Below are positions 5,537 to 5,795 of a stretch of DNA of 5,795 nucleotides, piece by piece. The notes beneath the pieces were generated by a model. That model had not been told where the DNA came from. It saw only the letters and a program-made list of their open reading frames with translations, and searched no databases. The position numbers and the translations under genes were made by a program. The stretch comes from an uncultured Rubrivivax sp. (GTDB lineage: Bacteria; Pseudomonadota; Gammaproteobacteria; Burkholderiales; Burkholderiaceae_C): NCBI GenBank assembly GCA_937967345.1, contig CALBTN010000434.1, positions 1 to 5,795 of the forward strand, read 5' to 3'. How positions within the stretch are numbered: position 1 is the stretch's first letter; each line of letters begins with the position of its first letter.

Positions 5537-5795
5537 GCCGGAATCTCCTCATCGCCCAGATAGGCCTCGCGTACCAGCGGGCTGTGCTGCACCTCGGCCG
5601 GGCTGCCGCGGAACACCACCTTGCCGTAGACCAGCACGCTGCACACGTTGGCCAGCGAGAACACCGCGTGCATGTCGTGCTCGACCAGCAAGATGCCGTA
5701 GTGCTGCTTGATGCCTTGCAGCACGGTGATCATCTCCTGCGTCTCCACCGGCCCGAGGCCGGCCATCGGCTCGTCGAGCAGCAGCACGCGCTGCT
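5533..5795 (-). CDS. livG: LivG-type ABC importer ATPase, C-terminal part only (5' end beyond window)
   Basis: The last 86 residues of a LivG ATPase of the high-affinity branched-chain amino acid (HAAT) importer family; the start lies past the right edge. Seen: Walker B VLLLDEP, a D-loop-like MAGLGPVE, then the switch motif LLVEHDM with its conserved His, and the typical LivG run SVLVYGKVVFRGSPAEV, ending LGDEEIPA. The remaining N-terminal part (Walker A and signature) is not in view. LivG pairs with LivF as the two ATPases on the cytoplasmic face of the LivH/LivM permeases. Its TGA overlaps the ATG of the downstream livF-hemerythrin gene (ATGA), so the two products are probably made in a coupled ratio. 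Which substrate the importer carries cannot be read from the ATPases. Confidence 0.94.
   Translation of the reverse strand, partial: QRVLLLDEPMAGLGPVETQEMITVLQGIKQHYGILLVEHDMHAVFSLANVCSVLVYGKVVFRGSPAEVQHSPLVREAYLGDEEIPA
5545..5550 (-). promoter_or_regulatory. Shine-Dalgarno site of the livF-hemerythrin gene, inside the livG end
   Basis: On the minus strand GAGGAG lies eight bases before the ATG at 5536, within the last codons of livG. With the ATGA overlap it supports translational coupling and fixes the start of the fusion gene. Confidence 0.7.

Noticed and set aside
4172..5563. Plus-strand open frame of 463 residues
   Set aside because: Antisense to the livF-hemerythrin gene, with Gln/Arg/His-rich low-information composition. 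The minus strand holds all ABC and HHE motifs.
1..5795. CRISPR array, tRNA/rRNA genes, insertion-sequence ends or transposase genes
   Set aside because: No regularly spaced repeats, cloverleaf-like sequence, terminal inverted repeats or transposase motifs seen on either strand.

Overview
The window is very GC-rich with strong G/C preference at third codon positions. Its proteins resemble those of Burkholderiales (a high-GC betaproteobacterium of the Rubrivivax/Leptothrix/Comamonadaceae kind). The assignment rests on recalled family resemblance, not on a search. Almost the whole window is coding; the only non-coding stretches are about 123 bp, 33 bp and 44 bp.

Layout, left to right. (1) Positions 1-1526, minus strand: the N-terminal three quarters of an EF-G-like translational GTPase (FusA2 type), cut by the left window edge. 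(2) A 123-bp divergent intergenic region with a 9-bp-arm dyad and a short direct repeat. (3) Positions 1650-3092, plus strand: an amidase-signature-family amidase with the full Lys-Ser-Ser triad. (4) A 33-bp convergent gap with a weak two-sided hairpin. (5) A minus-strand operon read from the right edge: the 3' end of livG, then a livF-type ATPase fused in one frame to a C-terminal hemerythrin/HHE domain (4169-5536, ATGA overlap with livG), then, 44 bp on, an ACMSD-type metal-dependent decarboxylase (3126-4124).

How the genes fit together. LivG and LivF are the two ATPases of a branched-chain amino acid/amide/aromatic-acid (HAAT) importer; the permeases and binding protein would lie beyond the right edge. 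ACMSD acts just after O2-dependent ring cleavage of 3-hydroxyanthranilate (kynurenine or 2-nitrobenzoate/anthranilate meta pathways). The operon therefore plausibly imports and degrades an aromatic or amide-bearing compound. The convergent amidase could release an acid from an amide substrate, but nothing in the sequence ties it to the operon.

The most unusual object is the LivF-hemerythrin fusion. A histidine/carboxylate metal-binding four-helix-bundle domain sits on the nucleotide-binding subunit of an importer, joined by a low-complexity linker. This suggests, as inference only, O2-, NO-, redox- or iron-responsive control of uptake feeding an oxygenase-dependent pathway.
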